The notes under the pieces: model-generated
The model's database searches: none
What the model was told of the DNA's origin: nothing
What the model saw: only the letters and a program-made list of their open reading frames with translations
Shown here: piece after piece, positions 31,473-45,175 of the stretch
How positions within the stretch are numbered: position 1 is the first letter of the stretch
How the letters are laid out: each line of letters opens with the position of its first letter
Program-made: the position numbers and the translations under genes
DNA from: Stereum hirsutum FP-91666 SS1
Taxonomy: Eukaryota > Basidiomycota > Agaricomycetes > Russulales > Stereaceae
Length of the DNA stretch: 64,000 bases
NCBI RefSeq assembly: GCF_000264905.1
Contig: NW_006763131.1
Location: 1,041,253-1,105,252, forward strand
Direction: 5' to 3'

Positions 31473-33661
31473 CTACCCAACTATCCTCGCGCGAATTTCA
31501 GCCCAGGCCCTCTGCCTCTCTTCCGCAGCCTGCCCATTACCCAGCACCGACTTATTCTCGATAGCCCTCCGGCTAAGATATGGCATAACCTACAGAAACA
31601 GGCATTAATATGGGAGAATGATAGTAAGTGAGACTAGAAAAAAAAACATACCTCGGAGAGTGCACCGTAAGGGATATACTTGATCAAAAAAGGGAACGAA
31701 GACCTCGTCCTGTCGACGATAGAGTTCCCCAGCGCGTCGTTCATGCCTGCGCCCCACCGTTGTCTCAGTCTCAATCTCACTCCGAAAAACAGACAAACTG
31801 AGTACTAACCGTAAAGCTGTGCCATCGTTACTCTCTCGCCAAGCTCATCTCCAATCATGATCACTTCCTTTCCGTCCCTTTCAATAGTCTTACTCGCGAG
31901 ACCCTGTCTCACAAGCTCCTCCAGGATCAGATCACAACTCTCCCAATTATGGCTCCCAAACAATACACCAACTCCCGGGATACCACCTCTCTTCTTCCTC
32001 GTATCCATGTCCCTCTTAATCGCTCCGACTAGAACCATGACCATCGAATTGTAGCAGATATCAGTCTCAGATTTGGTGAGCCAGACCGGAGGTAGAGGTT
32101 CGGGTGAGATAGAAAGCGTGTGCGGAGCGGAAGGAGAGATAGGTGGCCGAGACGTTGATGAGGAAGCGGAGGCGGGGTGCGCGGCGACTTCGTGTGGGTG
32201 ATAAGCTCCACGAACGAGCTTGACACCGATAGCGTAATTGCCGGCTTCCGCATCTTTCAGAGATTGCAAGAGGTACTCTGGGGTGCTATGAGAGCCGGAA
32301 GTCAGTAAGAAAATCGGTCAAACTGTGAACAAAATGCGCGAGCGTACCGGCGAAGGTAAGCTTGGAATGTGGCATAGACTAGTGGTTGGACGGGCGAAGG
32401 GGCACGAGAGGTAGACAGTCGGGAGGGAAGTTTATTGAATTGACGCATCAGCGACAAGGTGATCGCATCAATTGCAGGCTGGTGGGTGCGCGTTCTTCAG
32501 CATCCAAGATCGTCTTCTCGACAGAACAACATACCTGATACCAACTGTACCAGTAGCAATGTCATTAGTTTTCGCTATTTATCTCGGGACGTTCATGGCC
32601 TACCTATACTCCGCATCGACAATCAGCCTCACGCCCCTCTCCTGCGCATAGACACATATTCTGGCCAAATCTTGATACAGCTCCTTCAGGTCTGCGACGT
32701 CTTGCTCCCTCAACGGTGACCCGGGGATCACCTTCCCCACAATCAGTGCATCCATATCTGTCGATCTTGGACATCCAGGAAATGCGACCGGAGGCGAAAG
32801 AGGCGGCCTAGTCTTCACAAGGTACTCTGAGAAGTTGATGAGCGCCTGTGCGTCCGGTGTCATGGCAGTCTAACATAGTAAGGTGAGTTTTAGCGAAAGA
32901 TCAGGCAAGGACACATCATGGCCGCACCAACTTGACCGCGACCCACGTTCTCCGGCCTTCAGGAGACGACTTGTCCGAAATGTACTGGTTCTCAAAATTG
33001 GCAGCAACATCGATCGAATGAATCATCTCATCCACGATGCGCTTGTGGACCGGAACCGTCGTCTTGCCATATGTCTGTCCAGCAGCCTCATCCTCGTCTA
33101 CTTCGACACTATAGGCGAAGAGACATCCCTTGTTCTCTGCACGAAGTTGTTCGAGGAGGGGCATGCAGTCTTCCGCAGTGTCACCGCCGACGAACTAAAT
33201 ACCACACGTGTATTCAGCGTTTGAACCACGATGGAAATGGACGCCAGGAAGCTCACCTGGGCGAAGAACGTCTGCCGAACAAATGCCTCCGTTATCTGCC
33301 TGACCACAGGAATCGAGGACATAAAAGAGAGAATGGATGGTGCCCAGTCGATAAGGGCTGGTATAGAGCACATAGAATAAACACCGTAGGTCCTGATGAG
33401 TGTAGACAGCGGCGTGGGTGACCGTTCCTTCATCTGCGACGGCCTGTCCAGCTCATCTGCGTACACTTTCGGCGGCCATTCGAGGTATATCGAACCTCCA
33501 AGTAATCCAGCAGCAGCAACACCTAGACGTGAATACCTCCGGCCAGAACCGCCACGAGCCCCTGTCCTCAAGCCTCTTGCTAAAATACCGCTCCTGTACG
33601 ACGTCTGGGGGCCAAGTACATTGCGCGAAAGTCCTCGAAGTGCAAGCCAGTTTAGAGACAT
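31473..33661 (-). CDS. PUT1: Proline dehydrogenase (proline oxidase), mitochondrial
   Basis: This FAD enzyme oxidises proline to pyrroline-5-carboxylate in mitochondria, the first step of proline catabolism. The N-terminus (MSLNWLALRGLSRNV, then RSGILARGLRTGARGG) is rich in Arg and Ser and lacks acids, as a presequence should be. The barrel domain is recognisable through DCMPLLEQLRAENKG, RLIVDAEYSWYQPAID, VYATFQAYLRR, KLVRGAYHPHE and VLFGSHNWESCD. Near the C-terminus are IKYIPYGALSEVMPYLSRRA and EN, the substrate-binding Arg pair region of the family. About eight introns are inferred. A Ser/Pro-rich insert lies between the GAYHPHE segment and the following WLTKSETDICYNSM, and is longer than in yeast Put1. 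Confidence 0.93.
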
Positions 33662-34052
33662 TTCTGGCCACCTCTGAGACCCAAGGGTATGTCGAACGCG
33701 TCAGACTCGGACAAGATGCAAAACATGAGGCTTTGAGAACTCGACAGTATAAATACGTTATGGACTCAGAGTTGATCGTGGCCATGGGGAGATAACAAGT
33801 GACTCGCGGCAGGTCCGTCCCGTCCTCGAGAACGACGAGCATGCAGCGTTATCATGGCCTCGAGCTCGACGTCCCTTCGTGGACGCCGACATTGTTGCGG
33901 TTCAGTGCAGACCGTGCATACGGCGCTCCGCCGGCGTGCCACACAGTGCCACACTCGCCACACTAAATCAATGATCTCATTCACACGATCAATTTCACAT
34001 CTCAACTTTTCTCCTCCTACCACAAGGCCGGTGCCACACTGCTGTAGATAAA
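33662..34052. promoter_or_regulatory. Divergent promoter between PUT1 and BCP1
   Basis: The 390 bp carry both promoters. Three GCCACAC words occur in tandem every 10 bp (33938-33963), with a fourth near 34033. This is the densest cluster of that word in the window. Confidence 0.5.
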
Positions 34053-35156
34053 ATGTCAAAACGCAAGCAAGAAAAGAATGAAGAAGAAGGAAACGACAGC
34101 GACGTCGTATGTTTATCAGTCTCCTCTGCTTGATCTATCACTTATTCATCACGCACCAGTAGAGCCTCATTGATGTCGACTTCGAATTCTTCGACCCAAA
34201 CCCCTCCGTCGACTACCATGCCCTCAACCGCCTCATCATCCAACTCTTCCAAACAGATGCAGAGCTCTTCCATCCCCACGACCTCGCAGAACTTATATTG
34301 TCACAGCCCTTGGTAGGTACGACAGTCAAAACGGACGGGAAGGAAAGCGATCCATATGCGTTCTTGACTGTGCTGAACATGCATATTCACAGAGTACGTG
34401 CCGTTTTCTTCAGATTTCTCACTCCTCTGATATGTTCTGGAACGTGATTTAGGAGAACCCATCCATAAAAGCGCTCATTGCGTATGCTCTCCTCAAATCT
34501 ATGGACAATACCCCCTTGCACGCTACTCTCCAAAACCTCCTCGGTCCCAATGGCATCGAATCCCAAAATCACGTCGGCTTCATTTTCTCTGAACGGCTGA
34601 TCAACATGCCAGTGCAAGTCGTCCCACATATGTATCGCATGCTAGCGGACGAAATAAAATGGGCTGTCGCCGACGTGAGTATCTTTGATACTGTTTTTAC
34701 GCTCTCTATTTCGATGTGGCGTCGGCTTACCTGTTGATGGATAGAATGAGCCCTACGCATTCACGCACTATCTCATCATCTCACGGACATATCGTCTGTC
34801 GTCTGAGGAGGAGGCGGAATTGCAGGCTGCACAACCGCAGACGAAACGTCACCGGAAAGACCAGGCAGAGCCAAAAGGACATGGTGGCGTATTCTCCTTC
34901 CATCATGAGGACGAGCAGATTGCGAAGGTAGTCCCCCAAATTTCTGATAATTTTAATCTGCCACTCATCTTCCTCACCGATCCACACCCTGTTTTAGTAT
35001 GCTCTGCATGGACAGGAATACTCGTTCACAAACACACAACCGAGGGAAAAGGATGCTTTTGGCTTAGACCTGGCCGGAAGGATGATGCTCATAACAGCTG
35101 AGAAGCTTCCAGAATTGATCAACACTATGAGCGAGACGTATATCAGTCCTTCATGA
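34053..35156 (+). CDS. BCP1: BCP1 / BCCIP-family protein
   Basis: The Bcp1 family acts in the nucleus as a chaperone for ribosomal protein L23 and in nuclear export of the kinase Mss4. The spliced protein begins MSKRKQEKNEEEGNDSDV, then IDVDFEFFDPNPSVDYHALN, which matches the family N-terminus. It continues through LAELILSQPLVGTTVKTDG, PYAFLTVLNMH, ALLKSM, VGFIFSERLINMPVQVVPHM and EPYAFTHYLIISRTY. The final exon reads YALHGQEYSFT and AGRMMLITAEKLPELI. Five introns are inferred, all with in-frame junctions. The start follows directly on the divergent promoter shared with PUT1. Confidence 0.9.
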
Positions 35157-35287
35157 ATACACGTTACTTACCTCTCCAGTATGGCATCGCGTGCAGTCTT
35201 CATGGACTGAAGTGCGAGGATACTCAAACAAGTGCCTCGAAGCGTATTGTCTCCTGGATCGGGAAGAGAAGGTGCTGCTTGTTTCAC

Positions 35288-35786
35288 TTACGTCCACGGC
35301 TCGTCTTTGGGCTCTTCGGATAGTATCGCCATCGCCACCTGCTGAACATCGTGCGTGGAGACCAATTCATTCTTCTCGATTGTGGTTTCCGAATCGCCCG
35401 ATAATCTGCCCAGTGGTGCAGTGTAGTGGGTTTCGTGGGCACAACCGGTTACTAGGCGTTGTTGTGGTGACGCTTTCTGGACATGCACCTGGTCCAGATC
35501 CTTACTGTATTCGGCGAAGGATCCTTATCCTCCATACCCGCAGTTCAAAACCTAAATACACCGATCCTTGAAACCTTGATGAGCTTCGAATTTGCAGATA
35601 GAAGAAGCCTCCAGCACACCCCATCCGGTCAATAAGGGTTTGCTCATCAACGAAATTCAGTGCGCTGTGGCGGACCTCAGGCTTGTCCTTCATCATCTTG
35701 TCTATCTCTTCTTGGGCACAACGAATCCTAACGGTTTGGGCGCCTCTGCTCACAATATAAAAGGATCCAGGTGTAGCTCGTCCCAT
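35288..35786 (-). CDS. Possible orphan gene, minus strand (uncertain)
   Basis: A minus-strand frame starting MGRATPGSFYIVSRGAQ stays open to about 35502. It can be joined through a candidate intron (GTATGG to CCAG, about 50 nt) to a second frame beginning VHVQKASPQQRL and ending SEEPKDEPWT. A weaker third segment may reach 35165. The composition looks protein-like, but I recognise no domain. The plus strand of the same region also has open frames, and a plus-strand TATA box falls inside the putative first exon. It may be a small orphan gene, a gene remnant or chance. No function is proposed. Confidence 0.25.
35756..35762 (+). promoter_or_regulatory. TATA box upstream of the synthetase-like gene
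   Basis: TATAAAA lies 131 bp before the ATG at 35887 and is followed by a pyrimidine-rich leader. Confidence 0.45.
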
Positions 35787-35886
35787 AGTATCTCACCCTA
35801 CTTTCTCCCTATTACTACGACCACGAAGCTCTCGCTATTACGCTTTGCGCTGAGACCACAAATCCTCCCTCGACCTTCCTATCACC

Positions 35887-37059
35887 ATGAACGAAGACGA
35901 GGTACGCCATATTCTACCTAAGCTACATGATGAATGGTGACTTACTTGGGTTACCACCTAGCCAACGATCGCCTATGACGGTGTCAGTCATGACACCCTC
36001 GGCGGTGGCTCTTATGCATTCAAAGAAAACTATTTGCAGTACCTCAGCAAACTTATTCAGCACGGCCCTGTCGTTGAAGTCAACATTATTATCCAACCAA
36101 ACAGCTCCCCTCATATTGGAGCCATTCTATCCTTGATTCTGACCTTTTCGTTAGCGCAACAACTCACTGGACAAGGCTTGGAGGCATACGTCGTGGTCGA
36201 CTTATGGGACAATGCTAAGGCAGAACAGATCAACATAGGTGGCACCGTCTATCAGAAGGGCCTGCGCGACTCTGGACGTTTGATCATCGAGGACTACGAA
36301 GACATTCTCGCCGTACTCGGGACTAGATACGGTGTTGACTACAAACTCCGCATGGAGGACGAGTTTCTACGCCAGGATGGCATACCAGACGTGGTCCGCG
36401 ATATCGTTCGGGATCGCAATTCACTGGGTGTGTCTCTTCAACCTTCCTCTGAACAGATCGCCATCCGTTCCTCCTGCCCCGAGCCTTCTTGTCGCCTTGT
36501 CGACAAATACGGCAATCATAACGTCTATGACGATGAGAACGACATTATCCAGTTCAAATGCCCCTATCACGGTCGTTTCATAGTCAACATCGCCTCTGAG
36601 TGTCACCGCTTGCAGTTCAACTGCCAGCTCTTCAACCTCGTCATCGGGCGTTACTACGAGAATGTGGATCATGGATACATCCAAGTCTGCGGCAGCGACT
36701 ACGCCGGGTTCTGGCAGGAGCAGATGTTGTGGCGCAATATACACAAGCCCCTCCTCATCGTCTACACTCCCCTGATCATGGACTGGTCCGGTGCGAAGAT
36801 CTCGAAATCGTTGGTTTTGGGGAAAGACGCCTATCGATATCTCTGCGACGCCGGGCTCGAGTACGTGTTGTCCTGGAAGAAGTTTAAGGAAAGCAAGAAG
36901 GATTTTGGAGTGCTCTGCAAGGAAGTCGACTTGTGGGTCGCAGAACCGTTTCGCCTTTTCAGAGGATATACGGTACATTATTTTGCCATGTTGTTTGCGA
37001 GGAGCGAAAATGCCGAGCTCGGAGGTGTTCGTCTTCAAGATTGTGTCAATCGTAATTAA
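35887..37059 (+). CDS. Class I aminoacyl-tRNA synthetase-like protein (lysyl-type core, no anticodon domain)
   Basis: Exon 1 is only MNEDE. An intron (35902 to about 35961) joins it to PTIAYDGVSHDTLGGGSY. The rest is a single exon, giving about 360 residues. The HIGH-like signature is PHIGAILS, and the KMSKS-like signature is KISKS in DWSGAKISKSLVLG. Both sit at the expected places of a class I synthetase catalytic domain. Between them is a zinc-ribbon-like CPEPSC with FKCPYHG, and a CGSDYAGFWQEQ element reminiscent of the GxDH region of archaeal-type lysyl-tRNA synthetase. The chain ends about 100 residues after KISKS, so an anticodon-binding domain is missing. It could be a synthetase paralogue that modifies something other than tRNA. 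The nucleotidyl-transfer fold is well supported; the substrate is not. Confidence 0.75.
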
Positions 37060-37680
37060 CGGGTGGGATAGTACGCTTTCGGCCTGTCGCAGGTCCCCAA
37101 TACGCTTCGAGGGAGTGGGTTGAGACTCGGATTGAGATATGATAGCTACTGTAGGTATGTGTACGATACGCGTGAATATTATGGGATCACTGTTTACCAA
37201 GAATACAGCCATCTCGGTCAATGGACGACGAATCCCACTGGCAACTGAATTCTGAACTATCCATAAATATCCACCATACATTATTGCGACCTACGTCCGA
37301 TCTTCTGCCGCAAGCTACACCATGAATCCCATACGCGTTTCACCGAAGACGCTATAAGGTACCGTCGAAATTCGTAGGTCTTCCCCCCACGCACAATTTG
37401 CTGCATATATTCATCTTTCATGGGTAGAATGACATCAAGATGAACAGCTTTGGTGGTGCCATGTGAGGGAGGAATCTTAATGTGGGAGATGGTTGCAGTC
37501 TACTGAACGGGCGCTCAAGCCTCAGGCGACTCGGATATCCCCGATAGCGCCACGTGGGGTGGTGGCTGACGATGCGTCGGCGTCGGCTTCCCCTGCACAC
37601 ACCAACGTCCTGCAGATTTCCCTCTCCTTCCCCGCAAGCACTATTGGCTGGTCTGTCTGCTTCATTTGCTGCACGGTACC
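37060..37680. other. Intergenic gap before CDC5
   Basis: The 620 bp contain the 3' end of the synthetase-like gene and the promoter of CDC5. Open frames here have no recognisable product. Confidence 0.45.
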
Positions 37681-40600
<2,920 letters not shown>

Positions 40601-40840
40601 TTCGGTGATGTTGGCCTCTTGAGTTGAGGTACTATCTGTTCTTTCTGTATCTTGAGAACCTAGGATTTATGTTCACGTTTCATGCATGCACGTTGGGCCC
40701 GCACCTCTAACGGGCGATTCGTGCCAGTGATTGCAAAGGCCAAAACAAAAAAACAAAAAACAATGATACCGTGCCACAAGGCTGTCTTTGTGTATTCTCT
40801 GTCTACAAGGGTGTCTTCGTGCTAATCGCTCACAACAAGT

Positions 40841-41578
40841 TTACAGTAAACCAGCCTCCCTCAACAACCTCCTCGTCCGTGGGGTATCAGGCTTGATCTC
40901 GCCGTTCAGGGGTGCGAAGTATTTGCGGAGGTTTGCCCTGCCTGGGCGGTAGACAGCGAGATAGAAGGTGCCTTCCCCCTGTTCGGCCAATATAGTCAGC
41001 ATCGAGCACAATAAGAGGGGAATATGATTCGAATACTACCTGCCGAGTAGCCCCCTTGCGAGTGTTTCTGCTCACTTTGGCCATACACCATTCGTCACCA
41101 CTATAACGGATCCAAACGGCATCACCAGCCTGAAGAACAAAGGGAGAGAGGCCAGTCAGCCGTCGCACTTCTAGAACGATAACGACTCGACCCAGACACA
41201 AACCCGAAATGTATACTCCCAAGGCTCATCCAGATCACTGGGCCCTGGTTCAGTCTCGTCATCGACATCTTCCTCCTCTTCCTCCTCCATATCTGTGTCT
41301 TCTTCCGCCTTGGAGCCACTCTGCGACTTGCCGGACGTTGTTTCAGAATCAGAGCTCTTGCCATTCATTGACGCGTCGCTACGATCAGGTGCCGTCTCGA
41401 GCACAGGTGCTCGTGCAGATGATTGAGTACGAGCAGAGACAGAGGCAGAGTCAGAGTCAGAGGAGTCGCCGTCTGAGCTTTCGGAGCCCGATGGAGATGG
41501 ACTGGGTCTTACTCTTCGAGGCAAGATGGACATGACATATTGACGCGGATGGCCAGGAACATGTGTTGAATAGGACAT
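40841..41578 (-). CDS. Small acidic protein with a tudor/chromo-barrel-like C-terminus
   Basis: Three exons are inferred. Exon 1 starts MSYSTHVPGHPRQYVMSILP and contains a Ser-rich stretch, then an acidic run (EEDTDMEEEEEEDVDDE), and ends EPWEYTFR. The second gives AGDAVWIRYSGDEWCMAKVS and RNTRKGATRQ. The third gives EGTFYLAVYRPG, LRKYFAPLNGEIKPDT and a stop at 40841. The pattern of small beta strands (VWIRYSGDEWCMAKV, FYLAVY) with a basic tail suggests an SH3-like barrel of the tudor/chromo type. Similar small proteins are, from memory, common in mushrooms but unnamed. A role at chromatin is an inference. Confidence 0.65.
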
Positions 41579-42595
41579 GGTAGAGATAGAGTGCGGGCTG
41601 ACGTAAGTTGATTTTTTTAAAAAAAGGAGAGAATTGCGTGAATGTATGGTTGTCGATAGACAGTGGCGAAGAATGAAAGGGATGATAGTGGTGTGGTGGA
41701 CGAGACGGCGGATCGAGGCGAGGAACTAGGCTTTATATATATTTTCGAGGGCCAAAGACACAATTACGACGGTCAATGGATCATCGGATCCTCGGCTAGT
41801 AGATGGCTGGCACGAATCTTTAGATCCCGAGATCAAATAGGACACAAACATCCGTGTCTTCGGTACCCTTTATGCGTATTTCATCGGTCCATGCGACAGC
41901 TGAGGCCTGAGGTACAAGGGAATAGCCTTGGATACGGACAAAGACCAAGGATGGCACCCTGAGGGATACTTGTTTTCGAGGCCAGATATATCAGAGGAGG
42001 CATACAAGGCACTTCTGGGACAGGATACTAGTTGTGACAACAAGAATCGCAATGACGGTCTGCTAAATGATCTCAAGCAAAATATTTGAGTTAACACAGG
42101 CTGGCAGTGCCCTGCCATACTTATTCAGAAATAGAACGACACCACAGCAGGAACTGAGCCTTCGTAATTATATTACTTCCAACACGATTACGCAGCCAGA
42201 TAGCATCCGCAAAGTTTTGAAGAAGAAATCCGGTGTCAGAGGTAACGTCACGCAGGCAACGATGAGGACATGGTCAGACAAACGCGGGACAAAGAATGGT
42301 GGAGCCAAGCTATTGGAAACATCTGCCTGAGCCCAACACGAGGCCAATGTGCCACCCGAGAGGTCCCACGACGGCCGCGGCGCACTGGTCCTTTCTTCCC
42401 AACACAAACAAAGGAAGGCGACATGGCCAGAGACACCTGCGTGGCACGTAGCCTTCCTGACACTCGGCACTGTCTTCCGAGGCCGCGACGTGTCATTGCC
42501 TGCTGTATAAAACGGGACGCTCTCGAGCAGTTACTGACCGTCATCTCATCTACTACGTTTCGACCACTCCGACTCAGCCAAGAACCTTTACCATC
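41579..42595. promoter_or_regulatory. Divergent intergenic region, 1 kb
   Basis: The gap separates the minus-strand small acidic protein from the plus-strand SET gene. On the minus side a TATATA run (about 41733-41744) lies 155 bp upstream of the start. The plus side has a clear TATA box at 42506. A 100-codon plus-strand frame at 41663-41962 shows no domain and is probably chance. The middle holds nothing I can name. Confidence 0.5.
42506..42512 (+). promoter_or_regulatory. TATA box of the SET-domain gene
   Basis: TATAAAA lies 90 bp upstream of the ATG at 42596. Confidence 0.55.
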
Positions 42596-44044
42596 ATGCG
42601 CCGGGGATTTCTCAAACCCAATCCATCTCAGCTGAAAGGCAACACTCACAGGGCTTCTCGCTCCTCTCAGGCAGACAAATCGTCTATGATCACTACACAG
42701 GCGGTTGACAAACCTCTCTTGAAGTCTGCGCCACTAGCAACCATCCCCGTTCCTCATGGCCCCATCATTCCCGTCAACGAGTATGTCGACTCGAAGACTC
42801 TCATGGACTGGCACACCGACGAAGCCAAGGCAGGTCCTGACGGAATGTACACCTATCGCATCACTTCTCTCCCTATCGTCCCGCGCTTTTCGTCCGACCG
42901 AATGACAGCCTGCATCATCACTAAAGGCGCAAAAGAGGGTATCCTCGCACTCCCAGGGTTCCCTTCACCATACAGCGCCATCTCTCTTGTCCGTGAAGGT
43001 CCAGCCACAGGTGCTGGGCTCGGCCTCTTTGCCACCACCGCTCGCCAGCCAGGGGACTGCATAATCTCTGAGCGTCCACTGCTCATCCTGCCCCGCAGCA
43101 TGATGGTGCCCGAACTCAAGCCTGGCGTTCCTAACGTGCAAGCACAGATGGTACAAGGCGCCATAAATAGGATGAGGCTCGACGATCGCGCGCGTTTCCT
43201 AGCTCTCAAGAACTGCAAATCCGGATCAGATGTTCTCACTGGCATCCTTGACACTAACGCAATGCAAATCGGCCCACTTCCAAGCTATCCTGTAGACCAT
43301 GTCGCTATTTGTGCCACAGTGTCACGAATCAATCACAGGTAATTAAGTTACATCAGTCATGATATCCTTTCCATTAGCTGAACCCATCTACCACACAGCT
43401 GCAGCCCAAACGCCGTCTTCGCATGGGATGTGAATTCTTTTACCTGCTTCATACGAGCCCTCAAGCCAATCGCAGCCGGCGACGAGATCACGATCACCTA
43501 TACGTACCCTTTGGCCCCCCGCACCGAGCGTCAAGAAGATCTTCGCCAGAAGTACGCCTTCACCTGCACATGCGAGACTTGCTCACTCCCTCCCACCGAG
43601 TCCAAGCGCTCTGATGTTCGGCGTAAAATCCTCGCCATGTATGAACCTCATTACGAAGAACTATCAACGAACGCCGCTAACACAGACCGCTGGTACGAAG
43701 ACCACGAGGCCTCACTTCGGTGTTGGGTGGAGGACGTCAGTCTTCCAGACAACTATATCACAAAGGAATGTCTCCGGCTTGTCGAAATGTTAGACGCGGA
43801 GACGTGGATGTTAGAGACTTCATGGCCTTGGGTGCTACAGAAGCTTGTCAAAGCGTGTTGTGCGCTGGAGGATCGGGAGGGTGCCCAGAAGTGGGCGAAC
43901 AGGGCGGCGGAAATGTGTAGGGCTCGGAGCGCGAAGGGGGACGATTGTGGGTGGGGGAAAGTGGCGAGTCATCCTGAGAGGACGGAGTACTGGGGCTTGC
44001 GAGCAAAGATGCGGGCGCGAGACAACAGCACCAAGCAGGGATGA
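42596..44044 (+). CDS. SET-domain protein (SMYD/SET5-like methyltransferase)
   Basis: Two exons joined at about 43339 and 43399 (an intron splits the Ser codon of the RINHSCSPNA motif). The N-terminal 140 residues are variable. The SET domain begins SLVREGPATGAGLGLFATT and continues through ERPLLILP. The substrate/cofactor motif RINHSCSPNAVF and the active-site-proximal GDEITITYTYPL follow. A post-SET-like cysteine cluster FTCTCETCSLP comes next, then a helical C-terminal region (WANRAAEMCRARSAKG). The protein likely methylates lysine on histones or other proteins using S-adenosylmethionine. The substrate is not determinable. All core residues I can check are present. Confidence 0.85.
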
Positions 44045-44401
44045 GTACTTCGACGCAAGTTCTCCAACGCGGCCACCTGCGCTCGTACTGGCATGAATTT
44101 GTATTATCGGCCCGCATACCCTTCCTTTATCGTTGGCTCGATGGTAATATACACTGGTTTGCAATGAGTTTCGTGAGTTGAAGTACATAAACTATGTAAA
44201 TAATTCCGTTCCAATTCCGCACTGTTTTATTTGATGTTATTTGGCAAGAACCTTCGATTTCAACAAGGCCAAACAACCGCCATGTGACCAAGCGTGTCCG
44301 AGTCTGAGACGCATCCGATACACTCATTGAGTCCGTCTCGCCACAATTAGTGCTTCGCTGAGTTACAACAAACAGCTTCCAGAAATGCTTAGTGGCTTAC
44401 C
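44045..44401. other. Intergenic gap before MED9
   Basis: The 357 bp hold the SET gene 3' end and the MED9 promoter. Nothing else is seen. Confidence 0.45.
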
Positions 44402-44886
44402 ATGACCGACACATCTATCCCCTCGTCGGCTTTCGAGTCTCTGCTCCCAAAACTTCTGGCGACCCTCGAGCTCACTCAACAGGAGAGCACATCGACTCCC
44501 CAAGCTAAACAAGCTCTGCTTCACGCTGTACACTTTACTCCCTTTCGATATAGTTTCAACTTCTGATTTCTGGGCATGTTTCAGACCAACGATTTCAAGG
44601 CATCTTTGAGCCGAGCGAAAGGACTGGCCAACGCATTACCCGGAGGAGAACTGTTGATTGAGGAACAGGATGAGGTTATCGCCATGCTTGAACGACTTCG
44701 AGATAAGAAAAGGTGTGCTTCCATCTAAAACACTTTTCAAGCCTTTGAATACTTACATAGGAGACAATTGTCAGGCACCAGTTGAACGAATTCACCAAAC
44801 TCGATCTCAAGACACCAGCCCAAGCACGCCCAGGCACAAGGGCTGACAGGATGGACATCGACTCAACAGCTTCGACTCCTGCGTGA
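44402..44886 (+). CDS. MED9: Mediator complex subunit 9 (MED9)
   Basis: A small nuclear protein of about 120 residues. Three exons join in frame: MTDTSIPSSAFESLLPKLLA, ending KQALLHA; then TNDFKASLSRAKGLANALPG with LLIEEQDEVIAMLERLRDKK; then HQLNEFTKLDLKT, ending DIDSTASTPA. The two predicted helices and the short ALLHATNDFK motif fit basidiomycete MED9, part of the Mediator middle module that relays signals to RNA polymerase II. RPB1, its target polymerase, is also in this window, but that is probably coincidence. MED9 is weakly conserved, so the name rests on overall pattern. Confidence 0.65.
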
Positions 44887-45175
44887 CATTCTCTGTACTA
44901 TATCATCCTGTGTCTTTAATCACAGCGCTTTTGTCGAGAATGGGTGAGACAATCGGAACATTACTACATTTCGTTTTGGACTGCTCGCTGCGAAGTGAAA
45001 CTGACCATGAAACAGCCTCCTATTGCCACCTCTGAGCTCGGTTTTCTTTCTCTTCCGATCACTCATCCCCCATACTACACCTGCTGGCACGGCTTGACGC
45101 TTTCCACTCCCTTCAACGTCACTTATTTCTTACTTGGCTCCAGCACTGACCACAATCTCGCATAAGCCGAAGCCC

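Noticed and set aside
41663..41962. 100-codon plus-strand frame in the 1-kb gap
   Set aside because: No domain, no promoter context and an unremarkable sequence.
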